DNA of 64,000 nt from an uncultured Acidobacteriota bacterium (GTDB lineage Bacteria > Acidobacteriota > Terriglobia > Terriglobales > Acidobacteriaceae), in NCBI GenBank assembly GCA_903832055.1, contig CAILAC010000012.1:148991-212990 (forward strand). Reading direction: 5' to 3'. Of the stretch, positions 26,674-36,461 are shown one piece after another (position 1 is the first letter of the stretch; the number at the start of each line of letters is the position of its first letter). The notes under the pieces are model-generated. The model worked only from the letters and a program-made list of their open reading frames with translations. It was not told the DNA's origin and did no database searches. Position numbers and translations under genes: made by a program.

Positions 26674-28620
26674 CTAGGGCAGCAGCTCGATGGCAATCTT
26701 CTTTTGCCCTGCATCCAGCTGCGTGATGCGGAACTTGCGCACCTGGCCAGCTTCGGCGACAGCGCTCTGCTGCTTGGTGGCGCTTCCACTGCCCACCGCC
26801 CCGCCGGTCTTCCACTTGGTCTTGAGCATCGCGCTGAAGGCCGACAAATCAACCTTCGCTGGCTCAGCTTCCACCGGCGCAGCCACCGCCTCAGCAACTA
26901 CCGGCAGAGTGCAGGCGCATTGAATGCCCTCGCCCAACTCCACCCTGGCAACGTTGTTTTCAACGGAAACAACCCGTCCGGTCACCGTGTCGCCAACCGC
27001 GTGCTCCCCCAGAAATTCGTCGAGGCTGGTCGGAATCAGTTGCTTGATGCTCAGGCGAAGCTGCCGCTTTTCCTTGTCAATCTCAAGCACCATGGCCTTC
27101 ACCACTTCGCCCATGCGCAGCGCGTCAGAGGGGTGATTCAAGCGCCGGTCAGCCACGATTTCGCTGATGTGCACCATCCCCTCAACCCCCTGCGCCGCCT
27201 GGATGAATGCGCCAAACTTGGTCATGCTTGCCACCGGGCCCTCGACAATCGAGCCAGGCGCAAGCCGCGCCGCTGCTTCCACCCACGGGTCGCCGAGCGC
27301 CTGCTTCAGGCCCAGCGAGATGCGCTTCTCGGGCAGGTTGATCGCCAGAATAACCGCCTCAACCGAATCGCCCAGCTGCACCACTTCAGTCGCTTTGAGA
27401 ATGCGCTTTGACCACGACATCTCCGAGAGATGCACCAGCCCATCCACGCCCGGCTCAAGCTCAACAAACGCGCCAAACTCGGCGATCCGCGAAACCGTTC
27501 CGCGCACCCGGTCGCCGACGGCGTACTTCGCCGCGACAGCGTCCCAGGGATGCGGCTGCAACTGCTTCAGACCGAGCGAGATGCGGCGGCCATCCGGGTC
27601 AATCTTGAGTACTTTCAATTCAAGCTGCTGGCCCACCGTCAATACATCAGCGGCTTTGTTGACCCGGCTCCAGGAGATATCGCTGATGTGCAGCAGGCCG
27701 TCCACACCGCCCAGGTCAACAAACGCGCCGTAGTCGGTCAGGCTGCGCACCGTGCCGTCAACCACCGCGCCCTCAGCCACCTCGGCATAGCGCCGGGCCT
27801 TCGATTCAAGCGCCTCTTCTTCGCTGACGATGCGCCGGTCAACGACCACATCTTCATCGGCAACATCGAGTTTGCTGATGCGGCAGCGAATCTCCTGCCC
27901 CACCATCTTCTCCAGCTCCGCCGCATCGCGCGTACCACTCCGCGAAGCAGGCAGGAATGCCCGCACACCCACGTCCACATGCAGGCCACCCTTCACCACC
28001 GCTGAAACCGTGCCGACGATCGTCGATTTATTCTCGAAAGCGCGCTCCAGGCTGCTCCAGTCCTTGGGCTGCGCCGTCTTGAAGAGGCTCAGCTCGTAAT
28101 ACCCATCCAGGTCGCGCCCCTTCACAGAAACCTGCAGCGAATCCCCCACCTTTACCGCCTGCGACTTCGCGGTAAATGCGGTAATGGGCAAAATCCCCTC
28201 TGACTTGAAGCCAATGTCAACAAACACAGATTCGTCGGTCACGTTGATGACCGTGCCCCGAATCTGGCTTCCTACCTGGCCTTCGCGCCGATTGTGTGTC
28301 CGCTGAAATTCGGAAAAAATGTCCGCGAAAGACTCTTCCGGCTCAGGCACAGCCGCAGTCTCTACTGACGCGGGCTCGGCGGCTGGCTCTGCAACAGCAG
28401 ATTCGCTCACATCCGCCACTTGTTCCGCGACGATGGCCGGCTCGGCGGCAGGAGCAGCTTCCGGTTCGTGAACCTCGGCACTGTCCTCGGTTGCCTCCCC
28501 CGGAGCGATGGCTTCGACGGGCTCGATGGGCTCGACAGAACCGGTCGTGAGAGGCGATTCCGACTCAGGAATCGTTGTTTCGGTTATTTCAGAAATGGGC
28601 TCAGGAATGGATTCAGACAT
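26674..28620 (-). CDS. S1 RNA-binding domain protein, ribosomal protein S1-like
   Basis: A 648-aa protein with six S1 (OB-fold) domains, the bacterial S1 layout. The best-preserved ones are domains 3-5, each with YGAFV(D/E)L, VDGL(L/V)H(I/L)SE and RRISLGLKQ signatures at about residues 290-540. Domain 6 is split by a roughly 60-residue insert rich in Ala and Lys. An acidic Glu/Pro/Ala-rich N-terminal extension of about 100 residues precedes domain 1. I place the start at MSESIPEP; two further ATGs lie upstream in frame (28638, 28659), and none has a good Shine-Dalgarno, as is common for rpsA. It probably binds mRNA on the 30S subunit, but a dedicated paralogue is possible. Confidence 0.85.
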   Translation of the reverse strand: MSESIPEPISEITETTIPESESPLTTGSVEPIEPVEAIAPGEATEDSAEVHEPEAAPAAEPAIVAEQVADVSESAVAEPAAEPASVETAAVPEPEESFADIFSEFQRTHNRREGQVGSQIRGTVINVTDESVFVDIGFKSEGILPITAFTAKSQAVKVGDSLQVSVKGRDLDGYYELSLFKTAQPKDWSSLERAFENKSTIVGTVSAVVKGGLHVDVGVRAFLPASRSGTRDAAELEKMVGQEIRCRISKLDVADEDVVVDRRIVSEEEALESKARRYAEVAEGAVVDGTVRSLTDYGAFVDLGGVDGLLHISDISWSRVNKAADVLTVGQQLELKVLKIDPDGRRISLGLKQLQPHPWDAVAAKYAVGDRVRGTVSRIAEFGAFVELEPGVDGLVHLSEMSWSKRILKATEVVQLGDSVEAVILAINLPEKRISLGLKQALGDPWVEAAARLAPGSIVEGPVASMTKFGAFIQAAQGVEGMVHISEIVADRRLNHPSDALRMGEVVKAMVLEIDKEKRQLRLSIKQLIPTSLDEFLGEHAVGDTVTGRVVSVENNVARVELGEGIQCACTLPVVAEAVAAPVEAEPAKVDLSAFSAMLKTKWKTGGAVGSGSATKQQSAVAEAGQVRKFRITQLDAGQKKIAIELLP

Positions 28621-28761
28621 GAAAGGAGACGGCCTCATCAGCAGCGGATTTCCGCGCAAAATCGAACTTTACGGTTCAAATAATCATCGCATAGCCCCGG
28701 CGACCAGTCCTGCGCAGGCCCGCTTGCCGCTGCGCGACATGTGGCAGGGTCACAAGTGACT

Positions 28762-30201
28762 TTAAGAAATCACCGTCAGCCCAGCGCGTCTCTGCCGCCG
28801 CTTGCCCAACGCGTATGTCACCACGCCCGCACCCACCAGCAGCACCGTCATTCCGACCGTCTTCACAATGGCCAGCGGCTTGTTCGGCTCGTCACTCTCC
28901 GGCACAATCGACAGGCCGATCGTCACAATCGTGCTGAACAGGCCAATGGAGGCCAGCGCAATCGCCGTGCGTTTGCCGCCCGGCAGCCGCATCACTTCTG
29001 GCCCCGCCGGCTCGCTCTGCAAACGAATCGTCGCCAGGAACAGAAACACATACGGGATGAAATACGTGATGACGCTCATCGCCACCAGCACGTCATACGC
29101 GCCTTTGACCGTCGTCGCAATCTGGCTGAGAACGGCAAAGATCATCCCCGCCAGCCCATAGCTGAACACCGCCACATACGGTGTATTCCATTTGGGATGG
29201 ATGCGGCCGAAGATGGCCGGGAGGTAGTGGTCAATCCCGGCCACAAAGGGCAGCCTCGAAGTCGAAGAGAGATACGCCCCGGCCCCGCCCAGGCTGGCCA
29301 AAGCGATCATCAAGGCGATTACAGGCGCCATCCAGCCAACGCCCAGCGTTCGGCACATCTGGGCCATCGCCGTCATAAAGCCGCCCAGGCCGCTGATCTG
29401 GTCACCGGGCAGCGCAACCAGCATCGCGATGGTTCCCAGAATGTAGCCCAGTGTCACCACCACCCCGGCAAACACCAGCGCTCGCGGCACCGTCCGTCGA
29501 GGATTCCTGATTTCGCCGCCCATAAATGAAGCGCACTCCACCCCGGCAAAGGCATAAAATATGGTCGACCAGAAGATGGCATTCTTCAGGCTCAGGTGCG
29601 GCTGCATCGCAGCAATCGTGAAATGCGTAGCGCTGCCCTGGCGGTGCCAGAACAGAATCCCCAGCACCATGAGCGCCGCCACGGGCACCGTTGAAGCAAT
29701 CGCTCCTGCGTTGTTGATCCACTTGCCTTGCTTCACGCCAAGCATGTTTGAAAGTGTGATGACTGCAAGCGCAACCACCGTAAACCCGAGGAAGTAGCTG
29801 CTCTCGTCGGCCAGCACCTTGCCGCGATCGCCCCCGGCAAACAGCGCGCTGCCCGCCGCGAAGTAGAGAATCGCCGAAAAATACGGCAGATTGCTCATCC
29901 AGTAGGTCCACGCGGCGATGAATCCAGAAAAATCGCCAAACGCCCGCTGCGCCCACACATAAAGCCCGCCCTCGTCGGGATAGCGCGAAGAAAGCTCCAG
30001 CACAGAGGCAGCCAGCGGCAGAAAAAATCCAAACAGCGCCAGCAGCCACACCGCAATTGAGCTCGGACCGGACGCAGCCGCAGTCGCAATCCAACGCACG
30101 CTCAGGCTGCTGGCAATATAAAAGAGCGCCAGGTCCTTGAACCCCAGCTCACGCTTGAGCTTTGCGACTTCATTGGGTGCCGTCGAAGGTGCCTCTGCCA
30201 A
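28762..30201 (-). CDS. APC superfamily amino-acid permease
   Basis: A 479-aa inner-membrane transporter with about 12 TM segments. TM1 contains the unwound-helix-like ASGPSSIAVWLL, and TM2-3 contain SSRYPDEGGLYVWAQRAFGDFSGF, a strong APC-family signature; FYAFAGVECASFMGGEIRNPRRTVPRAL is the TM6-7 region. No ATG lies near the N-terminus. The best start is TTG 30201 preceded by AAAGG, since the longer frame is antisense overlap with the neighbour. The coding region starts 39 bp after the oxidoreductase gene on the same strand, so the pair is probably an operon. Substrate unknown. Confidence 0.88.
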   Translation of the reverse strand: MAEAPSTAPNEVAKLKRELGFKDLALFYIASSLSVRWIATAAASGPSSIAVWLLALFGFFLPLAASVLELSSRYPDEGGLYVWAQRAFGDFSGFIAAWTYWMSNLPYFSAILYFAAGSALFAGGDRGKVLADESSYFLGFTVVALAVITLSNMLGVKQGKWINNAGAIASTVPVAALMVLGILFWHRQGSATHFTIAAMQPHLSLKNAIFWSTIFYAFAGVECASFMGGEIRNPRRTVPRALVFAGVVVTLGYILGTIAMLVALPGDQISGLGGFMTAMAQMCRTLGVGWMAPVIALMIALASLGGAGAYLSSTSRLPFVAGIDHYLPAIFGRIHPKWNTPYVAVFSYGLAGMIFAVLSQIATTVKGAYDVLVAMSVITYFIPYVFLFLATIRLQSEPAGPEVMRLPGGKRTAIALASIGLFSTIVTIGLSIVPESDEPNKPLAIVKTVGMTVLLVGAGVVTYALGKRRQRRAGLTVIS

Positions 30202-30239
30202 TTGCGCCGCCTTTACTCCCTCAGAATTGAACCGCCGTT

Positions 30240-31841
30240 TTACTTCATGTCGGCAAGAACAGCCATCGCCGCGTTGCGCCCGTTCACCGCAATCACGCTG
30301 CCGCCGGGATGCGTGCACGCGCCGCACATATAGAGCCCGGCCATGGGAGTGCGCGCCGTCAGCCGCTTGCTCCACATGAACTCCGGCAAAATCTCACCCT
30401 GAAAGATATGCCCGCCCGTCAGCCCCACCTTCTCCTCAATATCCGGCGGACCCAGCACCTGCGCCTCCACCACCGCGTCGGGAAGATTGCTGCAATAGCG
30501 GCCAATCGAGGCGATCGCCAGATCGCGCGCCGCCTGGCGATGGTCGTCCCACGAGCCAGCGGCAAATTTGTACGGCACATACTGCGCAAATACGCTCATC
30601 GTGTGCATCCCCTCCGGCACCACGCTCCGGTCATGCACGCTTTGGAAATACAGCTCGCACCACAGCTTCTCTGGCAGCCGCCCCGCCTTCGCAGCGGCAA
30701 ATCCCTGCTTCCACTCGCTATGAGTCAGCGGAGCGTTGATCTGGCCGTAGTGATGCGCCTCGTTTATCCCCGGCCGTGCAACGAAGTTGGGCAACTCCCT
30801 GAGCAGCACGTTCAGTTTCACCGTGCAGCCCTCAATCGGCATCGCCTCCACCTGGCTCTGCCACCCCGCCTCCGCCTGCCCGCCCAGCAGCCGCAGCGTC
30901 ACCCGCGGGTCAGCATTTGAAACCACCACCGGCGCATAAATCCTCTCGCCGCCGGCCAGCACCACACCCTCGCCGGGCAGTATCTGTGCCACAGGCACCC
31001 CGGCCGCCACCACCGCGCCCGCCTCCCGCGCCGCATCGCACAGGTAAAAGCTCACCATGCCCATGCCGCCTTTGACGTAGCCCCACATCCCTGGCATCCC
31101 GCCCAGCCGCCCCGACGAGTGGTGAAACCGCACCGAAGCCGTCCCTTTATCAAACGGGCTGGCATTGGTCCCAATCACGCCCTGGCCCAGATACGCCGCC
31201 TGCAACTGCTCGTCGCGCAGATAGTGTTCGACAAACTCAGCCATCGACCACTCAAACAGCACTGCCCGCGCCTCTGCATCGTTGCCCAGCCGCTCTTCAA
31301 TCTGCTCCCGCGTCGGCGCGTCCCCCAGCCACGCGTCGCCTGCGCCGGGCGGGCGCAGCGCATCACGCAGCCGCCGAATCACGTCGCCCATCGCCCGAAA
31401 GCCCGGCAAATCTCCCGGCGCAAATGCACCCACCTCCGCCTCACAGCGCGCATCGTCATCCCAGAGTTGAATGCTCCGCCCGTCGAGAAACGGCACAAAC
31501 AGCCCATTGGCTGCGGGAGTCCACTCAAATCCCCGCGCCGCCAGCCCCAGTTCCTCAATCACCAGTGGATGCAGCAGCCCCGCCAGATACGCGCAGGGAG
31601 ACATCTTCACACCGGGAAACGGCTCTTCTACCGTGCACGCTCCGCCAATGCGCTCCCGCGCCTCCAGCACCAGCACCCGCTGGCCGCCGCGCGCCAGATA
31701 AGCTGCACACGCCAGCCCGTTATGCCCAGCGCCCACCACGATTGCATCCCACCGCCGCGCAGCCAGCTCCGCAATAGGTGCAGGCAAACCAAGCAGCCCC
31801 AGGCTCGTTGCCGCCGTAGAAAACTCAGGTATCTCGTTCAC
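30240..31841 (-). CDS. FAD-dependent oxidoreductase, phytoene desaturase/PYROXD2-like
   Basis: A 533-aa protein (GTG start giving VNEIPEF; upstream in-frame codons are antisense to tag). The dinucleotide-binding motif DAIVVGAGHNGLACAAYLARGG is at about residues 30-50, followed by the ERIGGACTVE loop. The C-terminal FAD-contact motif is GLYMCGACTHPGGSVIAVNGRNAA. It belongs to the flavin amine oxidase/phytoene-desaturase-like group that also contains PYROXD2. No carotenoid genes adjoin it, so a carotenoid role is not supported. It is divergent from tag and upstream of an amino-acid permease. Confidence 0.88.
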   Translation of the reverse strand: MNEIPEFSTAATSLGLLGLPAPIAELAARRWDAIVVGAGHNGLACAAYLARGGQRVLVLEARERIGGACTVEEPFPGVKMSPCAYLAGLLHPLVIEELGLAARGFEWTPAANGLFVPFLDGRSIQLWDDDARCEAEVGAFAPGDLPGFRAMGDVIRRLRDALRPPGAGDAWLGDAPTREQIEERLGNDAEARAVLFEWSMAEFVEHYLRDEQLQAAYLGQGVIGTNASPFDKGTASVRFHHSSGRLGGMPGMWGYVKGGMGMVSFYLCDAAREAGAVVAAGVPVAQILPGEGVVLAGGERIYAPVVVSNADPRVTLRLLGGQAEAGWQSQVEAMPIEGCTVKLNVLLRELPNFVARPGINEAHHYGQINAPLTHSEWKQGFAAAKAGRLPEKLWCELYFQSVHDRSVVPEGMHTMSVFAQYVPYKFAAGSWDDHRQAARDLAIASIGRYCSNLPDAVVEAQVLGPPDIEEKVGLTGGHIFQGEILPEFMWSKRLTARTPMAGLYMCGACTHPGGSVIAVNGRNAAMAVLADMK

Positions 31842-31947
31842 AATGAAATTGACTATACGGACTGTTTTGCGAGTGGTCCATGTGTTTCTGAGGGTATGCG
31901 GAATCCGCAGGCCGCAAACCTCTATCATGTCCAAAGAGGAGTACTCC

Positions 31948-32514
31948 TTGACCGAACACAAACGATGCCCATGGGCCGAGAGCGACCCACTCATGCGCAC
32001 CTACCACGATCAGGAGTGGGGACGACCCCTGCGCGACAGCCGTGCGCTCTGGGAAACGCTCATGCTTGAGGGCTTCCAGGCCGGCCTCTCCTGGCTCATC
32101 GTCCTGCGCAAGCGCGAAGCTTTTCGTGCCGCCTTCGCTCAATTTGACCCGGAGGCCGTCGCCCGGTTCACTGAGGCTGATATCGCCCGCTGCATGGCCG
32201 ACCCCGGCATCGTCCGCGCTCGCGCCAAAATCGAGGCTACCATCGGCGGAGCACGCGCCTACCTGGCCATGCGCGACGCCGGCCTGGATTTCTCTGACTA
32301 TGCCTGGTCCTTCACCGGTGGCCAGCCCATTCGCAACACGACCGGCATTGTCCCGGCAAAGACTGACCTCTCCGAAACCATTTCCATCGCGCTCAAGAAG
32401 CGGGGCTTTAAATTCGTCGGCCCGACCATCGTCTACGCCTGGATGCAGGCCGTCGGTCTGGTAGACGACCATCTTGCCGGTTGCTTCCTGCACGCCAGCC
32501 GCAAGCAAAGCTAG
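31948..32514 (+). CDS. tag: DNA-3-methyladenine glycosylase I
   Basis: A 188-aa alkylation-repair glycosylase that removes 3-methyladenine. Diagnostic segments are KRCPWAESDPLMRTYHDQEWG at the N-terminus (with the Zn-ligand Cys), LMLEGFQAGLSWLIVLRKREAFR, and GFKFVGPTIVYAWMQAVGLVDDHLAGC at the C-terminus (Zn-ligand His and Cys). The best start is TTG 31948, 6 nt after GAGGAG, and it lines up with the E. coli Tag N-terminus. ATG 31927 in frame is the alternative but has no ribosome-binding site. It is divergent from the oxidoreductase. Confidence 0.95.
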   Translation: MTEHKRCPWAESDPLMRTYHDQEWGRPLRDSRALWETLMLEGFQAGLSWLIVLRKREAFRAAFAQFDPEAVARFTEADIARCMADPGIVRARAKIEATIGGARAYLAMRDAGLDFSDYAWSFTGGQPIRNTTGIVPAKTDLSETISIALKKRGFKFVGPTIVYAWMQAVGLVDDHLAGCFLHASRKQS

Positions 32515-32521
32515 GGACACC

Positions 32522-34879
32522 ATGAGTCGCCGCATGCCACAGCCCATCAAAACCCGCTTTGCAGCCCTCCTCGTTGCAGTGCTGCTCATCTGGGCGGCAT
32601 TGCCCGCTCACGGCCAGGCAAATCAAGGCGAATTACAGCTCCACGTCACCGATCCCGCAGGTTTGCCCGCGAAAGTCTCGGTCAGCCTTGTCTGCCAAGC
32701 CAATCAATTCGCCGCCACCCTCGCGACCTCTGCACAGGGTCGCCTGACCGCCCAGCGCCTGCCCTTTGGCACCTATCTTGTCGAAATCAAACAGCAGGGC
32801 TTTGCCGAGGTCTCCCAGGCCATCGAGATTCGCTCCGCCATCCCCGTCACCCAGACAATCCAGCTCAAACTGGCCTCCGTCCACGAGTCCGTCATCGTCG
32901 ATAGAACCGCCACATTGCTCGATACCGAACAGGCCGGTTCCGTCGATCAGATCGGCACTGAACAGATTCAAAACCGCCCCGATTCGCTCCCCGGTCGCTC
33001 TTTGCAGGATCTCGTCAACGCGCAGCCCGGCTGGCTCTACGAGGGCAACGCCGTGCTCCACCCGCGCGGCTCGGAATACCAGACCCAGTTCGTCATTGAC
33101 GGCATTCCCCTCACCGACAACCGCTCACCCAGCCTCGGACCCGAAATTGAAGCCGACGACGTCCAGTCGATGAGCGTCTACACCGCCGGCATTCCAGCCG
33201 AATACGGCCGCAAGATGGGTGGCGTCATTGAGGTCAACACCCTGCAGAATCAGCAGCCGGGCCTCCACGGTCAGGCCATTTTCTCCGGGGGCAGCTTTGC
33301 CACCGCCGCTTCCTCTGCCCAGGGGCAGTATGTCTGGGGTAAAAACACCCTGGGCGCAAGCGGCAGCGGCAGCCGAACGGATCACTATCTCAACCCGGTT
33401 GTGCCCGAGAACTTCACCAACGCCGGCACCCAGGCGGACTTCGCCGCCCACTACGCGCGCGATTTAACTGCCTCCGACCAACTCGGCATCAGCCTGCGTC
33501 ATGAGCTGGCCCGTTACGACATTCCCAACGAATTGCCGCAACAGGCTGCCGGGCAGCGCCAGACCTCTGACAATTTCGAAACCATGGGCATCGTCTCCTT
33601 CCAGCACGTCCACTCCGCCAACGCCGCCACTGATCTGCGCGCCATGGGCCGCGACAACAGCAATGATTTCAACTCCAACTCGCAGTCAACGCCCATCGAA
33701 GTTTTCCAGCACAATTCAATTCGCGAGGGTTACTTCAAGGCTGCATTCAGCTACCATCACGGCATTCACGAGTGGAAGGCGGGCGCAGAATCCGACAACA
33801 CCTGGCTCCACGAAAACCTGCACTACCAGATCACTGACCCCATCCAGTTTGACCCCGGCACAGCCCCCACGTTCGCCTTCGCTGGCCAGCGCCCCGACCT
33901 GGAACAATCCGTCTACCTCCAGGACCTGATTCACTCCAAACACTGGACCGCCAGCCTCGGCCTGCGCTGGGACCATTACCAACTGCTCCGCAACCGGCAG
34001 GCGCTGGAGCCACGCCTCGCCGTCTCGCGTTACTTCCCCGCAGCAAATCTCGTCGCCCACTTCGCCTACGACCGCGTCTTTCAAACACCGTCGTTTGAAA
34101 ACATCCTGCTCTCCAGCTCCACAGAAGTCACCTCGATCAGCCCGTCCAACTTCCTCCGGCTGCCCGTCTTGCCCTCGCACGGTGACTATTACGAGGCGGG
34201 CATCTCCGAGGTCTTCGCCAGCCACTTTCGCCTCGGCATGAACTACTTTCGCCGCAACCTGTACGACTTTGCCGATGACAACCAGCTCGCCAACACCACC
34301 ATCAGCTTCCCCATCTCACTCCGCAAGGCCATCATTTACGGCGCGGAAGGCTCCCTCCAGGCTCCAGACTGGCGTCACTTCTCCGGCTTTGCCAGCTACT
34401 CCTACTCGCTCGGCAATGCCTGGTTTCCGGTGACAGGAGGACTCTTTCTGGGTGCCGATGCCGCAGCCATCACCAACCAGCTCACCGGCCACGTCCCGGT
34501 TTCGCAGGATCAGCGTCATACCCTGCGCACCCGCCTGCGCTACCAGGCCTTGCCTCGCCTGTGGGTTGCCGGGAGCCTGCAGTTTGACTCCGGCTTGCCG
34601 TTTCAGTTCGGGGGTGATCAGGCAACCGCGCTCGCTCAGTACGGGCAGGCGGTTCTGGATCGCATCAACTTTGACCGCGGCAGAATCAAACCCACGACCC
34701 TGTTGAGCGCTTCGGCCGGCTCTGAAATCTACAAATCTGACCGCGTCAAAATGACACTTCAGGCCGACGGCCAAAACCTCAACAACATTCTCGATGTCAT
34801 CGATTTTGGCGGCCTGTTCTCCGGCAACGCCATCGGCCCGGCGCGCAGCTTCTCACTGCGCCTGGTCACAAGCTTTTAG
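32522..34879 (+). CDS. TonB-dependent outer-membrane receptor with carboxypeptidase-like N-domain
   Basis: A 785-aa receptor. The signal peptide is residues 1-34 (FAALLVAVLLIWAALPAHGQA). A carboxypeptidase-regulatory-like Ig fold spans about 36-115. The plug domain includes GRSLQDLVNAQPGWL, QTQFVIDGIPLTDNRSPSL and YGRKMGGVIEVNT, followed by a beta-barrel ending in the terminal aromatic motif SFSLRLVTSF. It is shorter than the roughly 1100-aa OmpA-like TonB receptors common in acidobacteria. The ligand is unknown. It lies just after tag, 7 bp downstream, but need not be functionally linked. Confidence 0.92.
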   Translation: MSRRMPQPIKTRFAALLVAVLLIWAALPAHGQANQGELQLHVTDPAGLPAKVSVSLVCQANQFAATLATSAQGRLTAQRLPFGTYLVEIKQQGFAEVSQAIEIRSAIPVTQTIQLKLASVHESVIVDRTATLLDTEQAGSVDQIGTEQIQNRPDSLPGRSLQDLVNAQPGWLYEGNAVLHPRGSEYQTQFVIDGIPLTDNRSPSLGPEIEADDVQSMSVYTAGIPAEYGRKMGGVIEVNTLQNQQPGLHGQAIFSGGSFATAASSAQGQYVWGKNTLGASGSGSRTDHYLNPVVPENFTNAGTQADFAAHYARDLTASDQLGISLRHELARYDIPNELPQQAAGQRQTSDNFETMGIVSFQHVHSANAATDLRAMGRDNSNDFNSNSQSTPIEVFQHNSIREGYFKAAFSYHHGIHEWKAGAESDNTWLHENLHYQITDPIQFDPGTAPTFAFAGQRPDLEQSVYLQDLIHSKHWTASLGLRWDHYQLLRNRQALEPRLAVSRYFPAANLVAHFAYDRVFQTPSFENILLSSSTEVTSISPSNFLRLPVLPSHGDYYEAGISEVFASHFRLGMNYFRRNLYDFADDNQLANTTISFPISLRKAIIYGAEGSLQAPDWRHFSGFASYSYSLGNAWFPVTGGLFLGADAAAITNQLTGHVPVSQDQRHTLRTRLRYQALPRLWVAGSLQFDSGLPFQFGGDQATALAQYGQAVLDRINFDRGRIKPTTLLSASAGSEIYKSDRVKMTLQADGQNLNNILDVIDFGGLFSGNAIGPARSFSLRLVTSF

Positions 34880-34887
34880 GAGATTTT

Positions 34888-35790
34888 CTACGGTTGCTGC
34901 AACTTCGCCTTTGTCGCCCCATGCGGCCAACTGAAACGCCGACCCACAATCCCCTTCACCAGCAGATGGTCGGTCGCGCTCGTCGCGCCCAGTCCCACAC
35001 CAAAATTGACTTCCCACTCCGGCGCAAGATTCAGGTCTGTCACCACAAAAAACTGCTGCTGCTGGTCCCGCAGCGCGTCAAACCCCGCCAGATCCCCATA
35101 CGAACCGTAGTACTCCACCCCGACATTCACCTTCCTGGTGAAGTCGTACCCGGCCTTGACGTTGGGCGAAAACGTCACTCCCTGTCGAATGCCAGGCCCA
35201 TGCCACGAGCGGTCAAATGCCGGATTGAACGCCAGATACCAGCGACCCACCTGCTTGTCGACAATCGGACGAAACTCCCACGTCCATGTATCCGGCGAAA
35301 AACGTGCCCGCTGATAGCCAAATTCATTCGATAAGCTCAGCCCCACCGGCAGGTGCCAGCTCTCAGGTGCACGCACCCGCGGCCGAATGTGGTCCCCCAC
35401 CCACTGAAAGCCCTCACGCGGATCGGTGCTGGTAAACACATAGAACCCCACCTCAGCCCAGCTGCCCCAGCCCTGCGTAATCTCCAGAGTTTCGTGCTCG
35501 GCGTGGTTGGTCGGAAACGTCCCGTCAGCCCCATACCGCGACCCCGGCACAGGCTTTGTCCCGCTGATGGTGAAGTTGCTGTGCAGCTCCACCATCGTCG
35601 ATTTAGGCGCCACCGTTTCCGCGCCATACACTTGAATCTCGTAGCTGCCCTGCGCGCTCGCCGCTGTCACAGCCAGCGCGCAAAACAAAATCAGATAAGG
35701 CAAGGTCCACCCACGTCGAACTACCAGAAATCCCCACGTCGGCAACGTCAGCCGTCGCCCCAGAACCTCACTCAATATCCCCTCCAGCAA
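34888..35790 (-). CDS. Putative outer-membrane beta-barrel protein
   Basis: A 300-aa protein with a signal peptide ending around VTAASAQG (residue about 48; the true start may be an internal codon nearer the hydrophobic segment). The rest alternates hydrophobic and polar residues with many aromatics (WEFRPIVDKQVGRWYLAFNPAF, VNVGVEYYGSYGDL, WEVNFGVGLG) and ends near RRFSWPHGATKAKLQQP, as in small outer-membrane barrels. No named family is certain. It is 92 bp downstream of yceI on the same strand and could be the last gene of the redox/lipid operon. It is convergent with the TonB receptor. Confidence 0.7.
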   Translation of the reverse strand: MLEGILSEVLGRRLTLPTWGFLVVRRGWTLPYLILFCALAVTAASAQGSYEIQVYGAETVAPKSTMVELHSNFTISGTKPVPGSRYGADGTFPTNHAEHETLEITQGWGSWAEVGFYVFTSTDPREGFQWVGDHIRPRVRAPESWHLPVGLSLSNEFGYQRARFSPDTWTWEFRPIVDKQVGRWYLAFNPAFDRSWHGPGIRQGVTFSPNVKAGYDFTRKVNVGVEYYGSYGDLAGFDALRDQQQQFFVVTDLNLAPEWEVNFGVGLGATSATDHLLVKGIVGRRFSWPHGATKAKLQQP

Positions 35791-35882
35791 ACCCCATCCA
35801 TCACTTCAACTCTCATACTACGTGCGCGTCAACGGTGGAGATAGACCACCGCCGCCGGTCAGTTTTGATCTCCCACCAGCAG

Positions 35883-36461
35883 CTACTTCGCATCCGTGAT
35901 GTGCCCCACCAGCGTCAGCTCCACATCCACTTCCTTGGCTACCTTGAGAATGAAGATGCTGGGGTCTTTGAGGCCCCACTTCACGTATGGAACAGAGAAG
36001 TGCGTCTTCGCCGTGCAGTTGCCGCCATCGATGTGCACCTGCATCGGAACCGTAAGGTCATGCGGCGCCCCATGCAGCGTAAAAACTCCCGTCACTTGTA
36101 TCGTTGAGTCTCCGCTCGCCGCAATCGTTCCCTGATAGCTCTTGGCCGTGAAAGAGACATCGGCAAAGTGCGCAACGTCGAGAACTTCGTTCTGCATCTT
36201 CTTGTCGCGGCTCTCATTGCTCGTGTTGCCACTGGCGGCTGAAACGACAACGGTGCCGCCGATGTTCGGCGCGGTCGAGTCAAAATCAATCGACCCGCTC
36301 TGGATATGAAATGTGCCATGCGTCTCGTGGCCGGTGCCACCCAGTGTGAATGAAACCTGGCTCGCCTGTGTGTCCACAGTCAACGTTCGATGCTGGGCAT
36401 AGGCAGAGGTCGCCAGTACAAGGGAGGACGTGAGTAATAGAGCGGGCATCTTCATTTTCAT
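35883..36461 (-). CDS. YceI family polyisoprenoid-binding periplasmic protein
   Basis: A 192-aa protein with a Sec signal (MKMKMPALLLTSSLVLATSAYAQ). The YceI lipocalin-like fold is seen in YTLD-like HRTLTVDTQASQVSFTLGG, TSNESRDKKMQNEVLDVAHF and GVFTLHGAPHDLTVPMQ. Structures of this family hold long isoprenoid or ubiquinone-like chains in a central pocket. The start is ATG 36461 with AGGAGA 7 nt upstream, and it overlaps the stop of the MFS-cytochrome c gene by 4 bp (ATGA). This coupling places it firmly in the operon that begins with a prenyl diphosphate synthase. Confidence 0.92.
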   Translation of the reverse strand: MKMKMPALLLTSSLVLATSAYAQHRTLTVDTQASQVSFTLGGTGHETHGTFHIQSGSIDFDSTAPNIGGTVVVSAASGNTSNESRDKKMQNEVLDVAHFADVSFTAKSYQGTIAASGDSTIQVTGVFTLHGAPHDLTVPMQVHIDGGNCTAKTHFSVPYVKWGLKDPSIFILKVAKEVDVELTLVGHITDAK

